Assembly: GCA_040399685.1 (NCBI GenBank)
Contig: JBBART010000017.1
Coordinates: forward strand, 43,412-107,411
Direction: 5' to 3'
DNA: 64,000 nucleotides
From: CAIQQQ01 sp040399685
GTDB lineage: Bacteria; Pseudomonadota; Alphaproteobacteria; Acetobacterales; Acetobacteraceae
In this document: positions 35,009 to 43,439 of the stretch, piece by piece
How the letters are laid out: each line of letters begins with the position of its first letter
Numbering within the stretch: position 1 is the first letter of the stretch
Made by a program: the position numbers and the translations under genes
Notes under the pieces: generated by a model
Database searches by the model: none
Told to the model about the DNA's origin: nothing
The model's input: only the letters and a program-made list of their open reading frames with translations

Positions 35009-35643
35009 TGCGTGCGGCGCTTGTGCAGCTTTATGGCGCGTTGGCGGCGCGCGACATGCTGATCGGCAGCAGCGGCAATGTCAGCGCCCGGCATGGCGCC
35101 GGCATGTTGATCAGCCCAACCGGCTGTGACGCTGACACGCTGGCAGACAGTGACATCGTCGCCATGGATTTCGCCGGCCACCACGAAGGCCAAAGGCGGC
35201 CGTCCTCGGAATGGGAACTGCACGCGGCCATCTACGCGGCCGATCCGGCGGCGATGGTGATCGTGCACACGCATTCCGACCATGCCACGGCGCTGTCCTG
35301 CCTGAACCTGCCGTTGCCGGCGTTTCATTACAACATCGCCGAATTCGGTGGTGAGGACGTGCGGTGCGCGCCTTATGTCACGTTCGGCACGCCTGAACTG
35401 GCGCGGCTGGCGGCATCTGCCATCGCTGGCCGATCAGCCTGCCTGCTCGCCAATCACGGCATGATCTGCCACGCTGCCAGCCCTGCGGCCGCCCTCTCCG
35501 CCGCTATTCGGCTGGAGGCGTTGTGCCGGCAATATCTGCTCACCCTCGCCGCCGGCACGCCGCGCCTGCTGACGCGCGTTGAAATGGAAGCGGCCATCGC
35601 CCGCTATGCATCCTACGGCCAAAACAAGGACAAAGCGCCATGA
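35008..35643 (+). CDS. Class II aldolase/adducin-family protein
   Basis: 211 residues. GSSGNVSARHG (20-30), SSEWELH with Glu70, HTHSDHA with His87 and His89, and LANHGMICH with His150 reproduce the metal site of class II aldolases such as fuculose-phosphate aldolase. It could cleave or epimerise a small phosphorylated or hydroxylated carbon skeleton. The ATG shares one base with the upstream stop (TGATG), and its own stop overlaps the M20 peptidase start, so all three are translated together. The natural substrate is unknown. Confidence 0.9.
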   Translation: MRAALVQLYGALAARDMLIGSSGNVSARHGAGMLISPTGCDADTLADSDIVAMDFAGHHEGQRRPSSEWELHAAIYAADPAAMVIVHTHSDHATALSCLNLPLPAFHYNIAEFGGEDVRCAPYVTFGTPELARLAASAIAGRSACLLANHGMICHAASPAAALSAAIRLEALCRQYLLTLAAGTPRLLTRVEMEAAIARYASYGQNKDKAP

Positions 35644-37028
35644 GCCTGACCGACACTGTGCTGGCGAAAGCCGATGCCAGCTTTGATGCCTCCATGGCGC
35701 GCTGGCTGGACTGGCTGCGCATCCCCAGCATCAGCGCCCAACCGGCCCATGAGGCCGATTGCCGCCGCGCTGCCAAATTCGCCGCAACCGATCTGGAGCA
35801 GCTTGGCTTTCAGGTGACGATCCGCCAGACCGCCGGCCATCCGATCGTGGTGGCGCATCACCCTGGCCCCGGAGGCGACGCGCCGCATCTGCTGTATTAC
35901 GGCCATTACGATGTGCAGCCGGCCGACCCGATCGAACTGTGGACCAGCCCGCCGTTCGAGCCGGTTGTGGTCGATGGCCCGCACGGCAAGCGCGTGGTGG
36001 CGCGCGGCGCGGTGGACGACAAGGGCCAGGTGGCGATGTGGCTGTCCGCCTTCCGCGCCTGGCACGATGCCACCGGCAGCATGCCTGTGCGCATCACCGT
36101 GCTGATCGAGGGCGAGGAGGAAATCGGCAGCCCCAACCTCGATGATTTCGTGGCGATCAACGCGGCTGAACTGAAGGCCGACATCGCGGTGATTTCCGAC
36201 ACCGGCATGTGGGACATCGACACCCCTGCCCTCACCACCAGCCTGCGCGGCATGGTGTATATGGAAGTCACCCTGCACGCGGCGGAACGCGATCTGCATT
36301 CCGGCATGTTCGGCGGCTCGGCGCTCAACCCGATCAACGCGCTGACCCAGGCCTTGGGCCAGTTGCGCGACAAGGCCGGCCATATCCGCATCCCCGGCTT
36401 CTACGACGGCGTAACCGACGTCACGCCGGAGCAGGCCGAACAATGGGAGCGGCTTGGGTTCGACGAGAGCAAGTTTCTCGGCGATATCGGCCTCAGCCTG
36501 CCATCGGGCGAAGTGGACCGCGCCGCCCTTGAACGGCTGTGGACACGTCCGACCGCTGACATCAACGGCATCTGGGGCGGCTATCAGGGCATTGGCAGCA
36601 AGACCGTGATCGCCGCCGAAGCCAGCGCCAAGATCTCGTTCCGCCTGGTGCCGGGCCAGGACCCGGCCCGCATCGCCGAGGGCTTCCGCGCCTTCATGAA
36701 GGCCAACGTGCCGGCGGATGCACGACTGGAATTCAAGAGCTTCGGCTCCGCCCCAGGCATTCAGATCAACACCGACAGCAGCTTCGTGGCTGCCGCGCAG
36801 GAGGCGTTGGCCGATGAATACAACAAGCCTGCGGTGATGATCGGCTGTGGCGGGTCCATTCCCGTGGTGGAAGGTTTCCGCCGCCTGCTGGGCATCGACA
36901 GCCTGCTGATGGGGTTCGGCCTCAACGACGACCAGGTGCATAGCCCGAACGAGAAGTTTGAGGTGGAATGCTTCCGCCATGGCCTGCGCAGCCACGTGCG
37001 GCTGCTGGGCAAGCTGGCTCAAGGCTGA
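35640..37028 (+). CDS. M20-family metallopeptidase (dipeptidase)
   Basis: 462 residues. Zinc-site motifs are YYGHYDVQP (His89, Asp91), RGAVDDKGQ (Asp126/127) and GEEEIGSP (Glu159-161), with a C-terminal HSPNEKFEVE. A dimerisation domain lies between. It resembles the CNDP/PepV-like dipeptidase branch that cleaves dipeptides and related amides. It ends the run coxL, gamma-glutamyltransferase, aldolase, peptidase. The gamma-glutamyl and dipeptidase activities suggest breakdown of glutathione-like conjugates or peptide-linked compounds, but this is inference. Confidence 0.92.
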   Translation: MSLTDTVLAKADASFDASMARWLDWLRIPSISAQPAHEADCRRAAKFAATDLEQLGFQVTIRQTAGHPIVVAHHPGPGGDAPHLLYYGHYDVQPADPIELWTSPPFEPVVVDGPHGKRVVARGAVDDKGQVAMWLSAFRAWHDATGSMPVRITVLIEGEEEIGSPNLDDFVAINAAELKADIAVISDTGMWDIDTPALTTSLRGMVYMEVTLHAAERDLHSGMFGGSALNPINALTQALGQLRDKAGHIRIPGFYDGVTDVTPEQAEQWERLGFDESKFLGDIGLSLPSGEVDRAALERLWTRPTADINGIWGGYQGIGSKTVIAAEASAKISFRLVPGQDPARIAEGFRAFMKANVPADARLEFKSFGSAPGIQINTDSSFVAAAQEALADEYNKPAVMIGCGGSIPVVEGFRRLLGIDSLLMGFGLNDDQVHSPNEKFEVECFRHGLRSHVRLLGKLAQG

Positions 37029-37095
37029 CGCATACGGGCTGACGAATTCCTGCGGCTGGTGTATCCAAGAGGCCAAATTGCCACTCGGACACAGA

Positions 37096-38589
37096 ATGCC
37101 GCAGGAACCGCCCGCTCTTATCCTGGCGCTCGACCAGGGGACCACCTCCACCCGCGCCATGGCCTTCACGACGCCGGATCTGGCGCCGGTCGCCATCGCA
37201 CGACGCGACCTTCAGCAACATTATCCGGCGTCTGGCTGGGTGGAGCACGCGGCCGAGGATCTGATCGCGCACAGCGTGGCGGTGCTGCGCGAGGTGATCG
37301 CCCAGACGGCCGGGAAGGGCCGGATTGCCGCGATCGGCATCACCAACCAGCGCGAGACCACGCTGATCTGGGACCGCCGGACCGGCCTGGCCATTCACAA
37401 CGCCATCGTCTGGCAGGACCGCCGCACCGCGGGTCGCTGCGCAGAGCTGCGCGCCGCCGGGCATGAGGCGATGATCACCGCCCGCACCGGGCTGCTGCTG
37501 GACCCGTATTTCAGCGCCACCAAAATCGCCTGGATTCTCGATCATGTGGACGGCGCCCGCGCGGACGCCGAGGCCGGGCATCTGGCATTCGGCACGGTGG
37601 ATTGCTGGCTGGTGTGGCGACTGACCGGCGGACGCGTGCATGCAACGGATGCCACCAATGCCAGCCGCACCGCCCTGCTCGATATCCATTCTGGCCAATG
37701 GGACCCCGAATTGCTGGACCTGTTCCGGGTGCCGGCGAGCCTGCTGCCAGAAATACGGGACTGCTCAGGCCTGTTCGGCGTGACCGATGCAGCCGTTATC
37801 GGTGCTGAAATCCCGATCATGGGCATCGCCGGCGACCAGCAGGCCGCCGCCATCGGTCAGGCCTGTTTCGAGCCCGGCATGGTGAAATCCACCTACGGCA
37901 CCGGTTGTTTCCTGCTGTTGAACACCGGCACGAAGGCCGTGGCGTCCGAGCACCGCATGCTCACCACCATCGCCAGCCAGTTGGGCGGCGTTCGCCGTTA
38001 TGCGCTGGAGGGTGCGATCTTCGTGGCCGGGGCGGCCGTGCAATGGCTGCGTGACGGTCTGAAGATGATCCCGGAAGCAGCGCAGGCGGAGGTTCTGGCG
38101 CGGCAGGCCGATCCCGCGCAGGCGGTCTATCTGGTGCCGGCCTTCACCGGCCTGGGCGCCCCACATTGGAATGCCGAGGCCCGCGGCGCGATGTTCGGGC
38201 TGACGCGCAACACCGGCCCAGCCGAATTCGCCTGCGCGGCCCTGCAATCGGTGGCGTTCCAGACGCGTGACCTGATTGACGCCATGCACGCCGACTGGCC
38301 AGACGCACAGCCGGCGGTTTTGCGGGTGGATGGCGGGATGGTGGCCAGCGACTGGACCATGCAGTTCCTGGCCGACCAGTTGGATGCCCCGGTGGACCGT
38401 CCGCGTGTGCTGGAAACAACGGCGCTGGGGGCTGCGTATCTGGCCGGACTGGCGGCGGGACTATGCCCGCCCCCTGCCGAATTCGCACGGTCCTGGGCCC
38501 TGGACCGACGCTTCACGCCGAGCGGCGACGCCGAATCCCGCCAGCGACTTTATGCCGGCTGGCAGGATGCGGTACGTCGAACGCTGTAG
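37096..38589 (+). CDS. glpK: Glycerol kinase
   Basis: 497 residues, normal for the family. ILALDQGTTSTRAM at 9-22 is the phosphate-binding loop. IGITNQRETTLIWDRRTG, NAIVWQDRRT and STYGTGCFLLLNTG are classic glycerol kinase signatures. It phosphorylates glycerol to glycerol 3-phosphate in the cytoplasm. The ATG at 37096 fits the domain start; the open frame extends back into the peptidase gene. No glpF or glpD lies beside it. The TAG stop is embedded in a REP-like palindrome. Confidence 0.93.
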   Translation: MPQEPPALILALDQGTTSTRAMAFTTPDLAPVAIARRDLQQHYPASGWVEHAAEDLIAHSVAVLREVIAQTAGKGRIAAIGITNQRETTLIWDRRTGLAIHNAIVWQDRRTAGRCAELRAAGHEAMITARTGLLLDPYFSATKIAWILDHVDGARADAEAGHLAFGTVDCWLVWRLTGGRVHATDATNASRTALLDIHSGQWDPELLDLFRVPASLLPEIRDCSGLFGVTDAAVIGAEIPIMGIAGDQQAAAIGQACFEPGMVKSTYGTGCFLLLNTGTKAVASEHRMLTTIASQLGGVRRYALEGAIFVAGAAVQWLRDGLKMIPEAAQAEVLARQADPAQAVYLVPAFTGLGAPHWNAEARGAMFGLTRNTGPAEFACAALQSVAFQTRDLIDAMHADWPDAQPAVLRVDGGMVASDWTMQFLADQLDAPVDRPRVLETTALGAAYLAGLAAGLCPPPAEFARSWALDRRFTPSGDAESRQRLYAGWQDAVRRTL

Positions 38590-38633
38590 GTCGGGCAACA
38601 CCCGACGTTACATGATGTCGGGCGATGCCCGAC
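38586..38633. repeat. Pair of REP-like palindromes, copies 2 and 3
   Basis: GTAGGTCGGGC begins at 38586 and pairs with CCCGAC at 38601-38606. A second, perfect copy is GTCGGGC (38617-38623), GAT, GCCCGAC (38627-38633). The glpK stop codon is inside the first. The pair lies between convergent genes (glpK and the small gene ending at 38639), a usual position for extragenic palindromic repeats. It may serve as a bidirectional transcript end. Confidence 0.7.
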
Positions 38634-38638
38634 CACCG

Positions 38639-38881
38639 CTAGACTGGCTCGCTCTTCTTTGCGGGAGTCCGTGAAATCGAGCGGATGTCCGGACGCGGGC
38701 GACCGGATGCGAGGCCGATCTCGCGGTCCTGGGCTTCGATGATCGCACGGGCTGGTTCATCGCCGTCAAGCCCACCAAGGGCCGTTGCAGGCACCTTGCG
38801 GTTCGAGGTGCGGCTGTCGTCGACATAATAGACGTCGAAGAACACAAAGCTGGTTTCAATTTTACGCCGCGGGGGTGCCAT
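38639..38881 (-). CDS. Small conserved-looking hypothetical protein
   Basis: 80 residues from ATG 38881; a strong AGGAGG lies five bases upstream, which favours it over ATG 38884. The sequence has an N-terminal PRRKIETSFVFFDVYYVDDS and a polar, proline-containing tail. There is no membrane segment or catalytic motif. The gene overlaps the next upstream gene by about 20 bases, so the two are co-transcribed. I do not recognise a function. Confidence 0.7.
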   Translation of the reverse strand: MAPPRRKIETSFVFFDVYYVDDSRTSNRKVPATALGGLDGDEPARAIIEAQDREIGLASGRPRPDIRSISRTPAKKSEPV

Positions 38882-39095
38882 CATGGCCTCCTTCGTTCAA
38901 TTCGGCGGATTTCTGGGTCTCATCGGTGAGCGGCGCCGGCTCGGCGTCATCGAGTGAGGGCTCGCCAAGGGGCGGCAGGCCAGCCTTGCGGCGGGCCACT
39001 TCCTCTTCACGGTCGCGCTGCTTTTCGTCTTTTTTCGCCTGCTTCGCACGGTTTCGCTCCGCGCGCTGCTGGTTGTAATTCGGCTTGAAGGCCAT
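38862..39095 (-). CDS. Small lysine/arginine-rich hypothetical protein
   Basis: 77 residues. The first 40 are strongly charged and helix-forming (NYNQQRAERNRAKQAKKDEK), likely a short coiled coil; the tail is acidic and proline-rich. Similar short proteins beginning MAFKPNYNQQRAERNR are familiar from alphaproteobacterial genomes, without known function to my knowledge. The high charge could fit nucleic acid or ribosome contact, but that is a guess. It is co-oriented with the 38639-38881 gene and overlaps it. Confidence 0.7.
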   Translation of the reverse strand: MAFKPNYNQQRAERNRAKQAKKDEKQRDREEEVARRKAGLPPLGEPSLDDAEPAPLTDETQKSAELNEGGHDGTPAA

Positions 39096-39139
39096 GATCG
39101 TCCTACCTGAATGAAGTCACGCGGCACAAGTCTCGGCGA

Positions 39140-39334
39140 TCAGCTGGGGCGGAGTTGGCTTTCCCGCACAACGCGCTCATGGCTGTCGCGTGCCGATTTG
39201 ATCCGGTATTGCAGATCCGCCGTCTCACTCGGCATCAGCCGCGCAATCGTATATGCCCCGCGCGGAACATTGCCGTCGAAGCGACCGGGTGTGAATTCAA
39301 CCCGCTCGCCCACCGTGAACTTGTGTTTCGCCAT
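39140..39334 (-). CDS. Small hypothetical protein, possible SH3-like fold
   Basis: 64 residues. The pattern KFTVGERVEFTPGRF followed by GAYTIARLMPSETADLQYRI looks like a small beta-barrel of the SH3-like type, common in short alphaproteobacterial proteins of unknown role. It lies 44 bases upstream of the lysine-rich gene on the same strand. No function is claimed. Confidence 0.7.
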   Translation of the reverse strand: MAKHKFTVGERVEFTPGRFDGNVPRGAYTIARLMPSETADLQYRIKSARDSHERVVRESQLRPS

Positions 39335-39399
39335 GGCGCATTAGCACACAAATCGTGCCAATGCGCCATGGTTCATTCGTGAACAGCAGGTAAGCAGTC

Positions 39400-40233
39400 C
39401 TAGGCTCGTTTGGCGCGTGTGACGATCTGGGTGGGGTTGACGAAGCGCAGCGCCAGCAGCAGCCAGGCCAGCGTGGTCACCATATAGACCACCGCCATCG
39501 CATCCACCGACTGCCCGGCCCGCACGCCCGCCGCGAACACGGCATAGTATAGCGCCACCACCAAGGTCTGGCTGGTGGGCCCAGCGGTGAGGAAGGTGAG
39601 TTCGAACATCGCGATCGTGCGCACCAGCACCAGCAGCAAGGCGGCCAGGATGCCAGGCGTCAGCAGCGGCACCAGCACATGAATGAACATGCGCAAGGTG
39701 CCTGCGCCGAACACGCGGGCGGCGGCTTCCACCCGTGGGTCGATCTGCTGGATGAACGGGATCATCACCAGGATCACGAACGGCACGGTGGGCACCAGAT
39801 TGGCCAGGATCACGCCCCAGACCGAACCGGCGATGCCCGCCTTATACAGCACCGTGGCCAGCGGAATGCCGAACGTGATCGGCGGCACCAGCATCGGCAG
39901 CAGGAACAGCAGCATGACAAAGCGCTTGCCCGGAAAGTCCCGCCGCGCCATGGCGTAGGCCGCAGGCACGCCGAGCAGGCCCGAGATCAGCACCACGGCG
40001 CCCACCACCTCGAACGTGGCGAACAGCACGTCCGGCAACTGGAACTCCTCCCATGCCGACAGATACCACTTGGTGGTGAAGCCAACCGGCAGCCAGGTGG
40101 TGAACCAGCGGGTGGAGAACGAGTTCACCACCACGGTTGCGATCAACGCCAAAAGATTGACGATGAAGAACCCTACCAGCAGCCAGACCGCCCAGGCCCA
40201 CAGACGTGAGCCGATGGTTTGTGTACGGATCAT
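39400..40233 (-). CDS. ABC transporter permease (PotC/FbpB-like)
   Basis: 277 residues with about six hydrophobic segments and a coupling loop of the EAARVFGAGTLRMFIHVLVP type (near residues 175-195). It is the last gene of the minus operon binding protein, ATPase, permease, permease. It starts four bases after the first permease stop. The family imports polyamines, iron, thiosulfate, phosphonates or small organic solutes. Confidence 0.88.
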   Translation of the reverse strand: MIRTQTIGSRLWAWAVWLLVGFFIVNLLALIATVVVNSFSTRWFTTWLPVGFTTKWYLSAWEEFQLPDVLFATFEVVGAVVLISGLLGVPAAYAMARRDFPGKRFVMLLFLLPMLVPPITFGIPLATVLYKAGIAGSVWGVILANLVPTVPFVILVMIPFIQQIDPRVEAAARVFGAGTLRMFIHVLVPLLTPGILAALLLVLVRTIAMFELTFLTAGPTSQTLVVALYYAVFAAGVRAGQSVDAMAVVYMVTTLAWLLLALRFVNPTQIVTRAKRA

Positions 40234-40237
40234 ATTC

Positions 40238-41110
40238 TCACCCTTTCCCGCCGCCGGCCGGTCCGCGATAGACCAGGGATTGCAGCCCCAGCAGCCCGCC
40301 CACGATCAGCACCTGCACGAACGCCATGATCATCGCGATGGCCGAGGCCATGGCGTAGTCGTATTCCTCGAACGCCGCCGTGTAGGCCGCGATCGAGATC
40401 ACCCGCGTGGCGCCAGACGGAGCCCCCAGCAGCACGGCGGATGGAAACACCGAGAACGCCTGCACAAAGGACAGGCAGAAGGTGATGACCAGCCCCGGCA
40501 CCAGCAGCGGCAGGATGATGGTCTTGAACCGCTGCCATCCCTTGGCGCCCAGCATCGCACCCGCCTGTTCCAGCGCCGGGTCGATGCCGGTCACGTAGGA
40601 CAAGGTGAGCAGGAAGGTGAACGGAAATCCTGTGATAACAAGGGAGAGGAACACGCCCCAGTAGTTATGGATGAGGCGGATCGGGCTATCGGACAGGCCG
40701 AACTCGATCAGGAACCGGTTGAACCAGCCACGCGGGCCGAAATAGTTCAACATGCCCTCGGCCACCAGCACGGTGCCCAGCGTGATCGGGATGACCAGGA
40801 TGGTGGTCAGCAGACGCGGGTTGCGCAGCAGTCGCATCCGCAACGCCACCGGCACGGAGATGATCACGTTCAACAGCGTGACCGGCACCGCGATCAGCAG
40901 TGTTTTGCCCACCGTGTCATAGAGGAATGGGTCGGAGAAGAAGCGGATGTAGTTGGCGAACATCCCCCCCGTCTTCGGCTCGAACGACAGCACCAGCCCG
41001 TAGAGAAACGGGTAGATGAACAGCGCCACGATGAACAGCATCGCCGGCAGCAGCAGCAGCGTGACCCCATCGATGCCCCGCCGCCCGAGGCTTGCGCGCA
41101 GGTCGCTCAT
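40238..41110 (-). CDS. ABC transporter permease (PotB-like)
   Basis: 290 residues with about six hydrophobic segments and a coupling loop around LEQAGAMLGAKGWQRFKTII (near residues 180-200). The start at 41110 overlaps the ATPase stop by four bases (ATGA). With the 39400-40233 product it forms the channel of the importer. Confidence 0.88.
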   Translation of the reverse strand: MSDLRASLGRRGIDGVTLLLLPAMLFIVALFIYPFLYGLVLSFEPKTGGMFANYIRFFSDPFLYDTVGKTLLIAVPVTLLNVIISVPVALRMRLLRNPRLLTTILVIPITLGTVLVAEGMLNYFGPRGWFNRFLIEFGLSDSPIRLIHNYWGVFLSLVITGFPFTFLLTLSYVTGIDPALEQAGAMLGAKGWQRFKTIILPLLVPGLVITFCLSFVQAFSVFPSAVLLGAPSGATRVISIAAYTAAFEEYDYAMASAIAMIMAFVQVLIVGGLLGLQSLVYRGPAGGGKG

Positions 41111-42159
41111 TCGGCCCCCGCATACACCAGAACGCGGGACGGATCAGCGCTGAGCGCCAGAACTTCACCAGCCACCACGCGGGCCTCGGAGCGGAAATAC
41201 AGGTCCGTTCCCTCCGCCGTCACGGCCACGCCGTAGAAGTCGCGACCGCGGTATTCTGCGGTCTGCACGATGGCCTGGATCGGACCATACGGGTGCGGTG
41301 ACAGATCTTCCGGACGGATCGCCAGGATGGCATGGCCCGGCTTGGTGATGTCGACGGAGGTCGCCCACAGGTTGGCCGGCCCGATCTGCACGCTCAGGCC
41401 GCCGTCAAAACTGGCGGTCGTCGGCAGCACGTTGCGGAAACCCATGAACTCCGCCACGTCCGGACGCGACGGGCGTGCATACAATTCGGCGGGGGTGCCG
41501 ACCTGACGCATCTCGCCGTCGCGCAGCACCACGATGCGATCGGCCAGGGACAGCGCCTCGTCCTGGTCATGCGTCACATAGATCGTGGCGCAGCCGAGGG
41601 AGTTGTGAATGCGGCGGATTTCGGCGCGCATCTCAAGGCGCAGCTTGGCGTCCAGATTGGACAGAGGCTCGTCCATCAGCACCAAGGGCGGTTCGACGAC
41701 GATGGCGCGGGCAATGGCCACCCGCTGCTGCTGACCGCCTGAAAGCTGACCCGGCAGCTTGTCGGCCTGCGGCCCGAGGCGCACCAGCCGCATCGCCTCG
41801 TCCACCCGGCGATCGATCTCCGCCTTCGGGCGCTTCTGCATGCGCAGGCCGAAGCCGATATTCTTCCGCACGCTCATGTGCGGGAACAGCGCGTAGTTCT
41901 GGAACACCATGCCGAAGCCACGGTTTTCCGGCCCAAGCGTGTCGATCCGCTTGTCGTCCAGCCAGATGCTGCCTGACGACAGCGGCAGCAGCCCCGCCAG
42001 GCAGTTCAGCGCGGTAGACTTTCCACAGCCGGAGGGGCCGAGCAGGGCGATAAACTCGCCCCGCTTCACCGTTAGCGAGATTCCCTTCAGCGCGTTGAGC
42101 AGACCGAAGTCTCGGCTCATCGCATCCAGTCGCAGCGCCCGAAAATCCCGCAATGCCAT
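41107..42159 (-). CDS. ABC transporter ATP-binding protein (PotA-like, with TOBE domain)
   Basis: 350 residues. Walker A GPSGCGKST is at 41-49, the signature LSGGQQQRVAIARA begins near 139, and Walker B is VLMDEPLSNLDAKL. The last 100 residues form a TOBE-type regulatory region (AILAIRPEDLSPHP and following). It energises the importer and lies four bases after the binding-protein gene. The substrate is set by the binding protein. Confidence 0.92.
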   Translation of the reverse strand: MALRDFRALRLDAMSRDFGLLNALKGISLTVKRGEFIALLGPSGCGKSTALNCLAGLLPLSSGSIWLDDKRIDTLGPENRGFGMVFQNYALFPHMSVRKNIGFGLRMQKRPKAEIDRRVDEAMRLVRLGPQADKLPGQLSGGQQQRVAIARAIVVEPPLVLMDEPLSNLDAKLRLEMRAEIRRIHNSLGCATIYVTHDQDEALSLADRIVVLRDGEMRQVGTPAELYARPSRPDVAEFMGFRNVLPTTASFDGGLSVQIGPANLWATSVDITKPGHAILAIRPEDLSPHPYGPIQAIVQTAEYRGRDFYGVAVTAEGTDLYFRSEARVVAGEVLALSADPSRVLVYAGAE

Positions 42160-42163
42160 GGTG

Positions 42164-43348
42164 TTACTTTCCTACCTTTGCGCCGACTTGTTCATCCCAG
42201 CGCCGGAACGCATAGACCAGACCCGCCGCATCCAGCGGCAGTTCGATCGGCGTCTCGGCGATCAGCTTGGCGTAGCTGGCGCGGCCGAATTCGGCGATCG
42301 CGTCCTGGCTTTCCTTCGGCGCCATCGCCAGCGTCACGCCAGCGACGGCGGGACCCGGATAGAAATAGCCCTTGTCGAACGTGACGGCCTGCTGGGCCGG
42401 CAGCATCATGAAGCTGATCATCTCCAGCACCAGCGACATCTTCTCGGCCGGCAAACCCTTGGGAACGCACATGAAGTGGCTGTCGCCGATCCAGTGGAAC
42501 CCCTTCAGCGTGGCAATCTCGGCTTCCTTCGGCACCACACCCAGCACGCGCGGATTGATATCCCAGCCGACATGCGAGGCAATCATATCCCGCGTGCCTT
42601 CGCCGAATTCCTTCATCACCGCACCGGTGCCGGTGGGATAATACTCCAGCGACTTGCTCATTTCCTCCAGATAGGCCCAGGTCTTGTCCCAGCCCTTGAC
42701 CGGGTCCTTTGGATTGCTGTCACCCAGCAGATACGGCAGGCCCATCATGAAGGCACGGCCAGGACCCGAATTGGCGGGGCGGGCGTACATGAACTTCTTC
42801 GGATGCGCCTTGCACCAGGCCAGCAGTTCCTCGGCGGTGGTTGGCACCTGCTTCACGCGATCAGGCATGTATTCCAGGATCGGGCCGCCCGGGCAGGCCG
42901 TCACGATCAGCGCCTGGCCCTCGGCTGCCGTCTGCAACTTGGCGGCCATGGGGGTGAGGATGTCGAGCTTGGGCAGCTTTGCGGCGTATTCCGCCATCAA
43001 CGGCGCCCACAGCTTCAACTCGATGCCGGCGGCCAGGACGTCGTTGCCGCCCAGGATGAGGTCGATGTCGACGCGGCCGGCGTCCTGCTGGGCGCGCAGC
43101 TTGCCTGGAATCTCGGGGGCCGGCGCCGAGGTATAGGTGATGCGGCTGATGCGGCTGGCATTGGCCTTGGCGAACGCCTCGAACCCAGGACGCGTGAGGG
43201 CCAGGTTGCCGGCGGCGTCGATGATGTTGATGCCCATGGCGCCCTGCGCATTGGCGCGGCCAAGGCCGCCCGCGGTCACTGCCATCGCTGCGGCCATTCC
43301 GCCGCCCGCCGCAAGTACATCGCGACGTGTCGATTTAAACGCTGTCAT
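42164..43348 (-). CDS. ABC transporter substrate-binding protein (PotD/Fbp-like)
   Basis: 394 residues. The signal STRRDVLAAGGGMAAAMAV is Tat-like. The mature protein resembles family 1/6 binding proteins for small organic or metal-chelated solutes. GAGGAAA lies upstream of the ATG at 43348. It heads the importer operon and diverges from a LacI-type regulator across 91 bases containing palindromes. That layout suggests repression relieved by the transported compound. With malate synthase G just beyond the regulator, a C2 acid or a compound yielding glyoxylate is a possible ligand, but this is inference. Confidence 0.88.
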   Translation of the reverse strand: MTAFKSTRRDVLAAGGGMAAAMAVTAGGLGRANAQGAMGINIIDAAGNLALTRPGFEAFAKANASRISRITYTSAPAPEIPGKLRAQQDAGRVDIDLILGGNDVLAAGIELKLWAPLMAEYAAKLPKLDILTPMAAKLQTAAEGQALIVTACPGGPILEYMPDRVKQVPTTAEELLAWCKAHPKKFMYARPANSGPGRAFMMGLPYLLGDSNPKDPVKGWDKTWAYLEEMSKSLEYYPTGTGAVMKEFGEGTRDMIASHVGWDINPRVLGVVPKEAEIATLKGFHWIGDSHFMCVPKGLPAEKMSLVLEMISFMMLPAQQAVTFDKGYFYPGPAVAGVTLAMAPKESQDAIAEFGRASYAKLIAETPIELPLDAAGLVYAFRRWDEQVGAKVGK

Positions 43349-43395
43349 GTTATTTCCTCGCCTTATTGATGGTGGTCTTACGCAGCCACTCAGTA

Positions 43396-43424
43396 CAGTT
43401 TACGGTTATCGGTATATCGATACC
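43396..43424. promoter_or_regulatory. Candidate LacI-type operator(s) in a divergent promoter
   Basis: TATCG (43407-43411) and CGATA (43418-43422) are inverted repeats, overlapped by GGTAT (43411-43415) and ATACC (43420-43424). Just left of this, gtttacggttat (43398-43409) matches 9 of 12 positions with the core gttaacggtaac of the operator-like site ahead of glcB. The cluster lies between the binding-protein gene and the LacI-type gene, the expected place for autoregulation. Confidence 0.45.
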
Positions 43425-43439
43425 AGGGAGCATAAAAAA

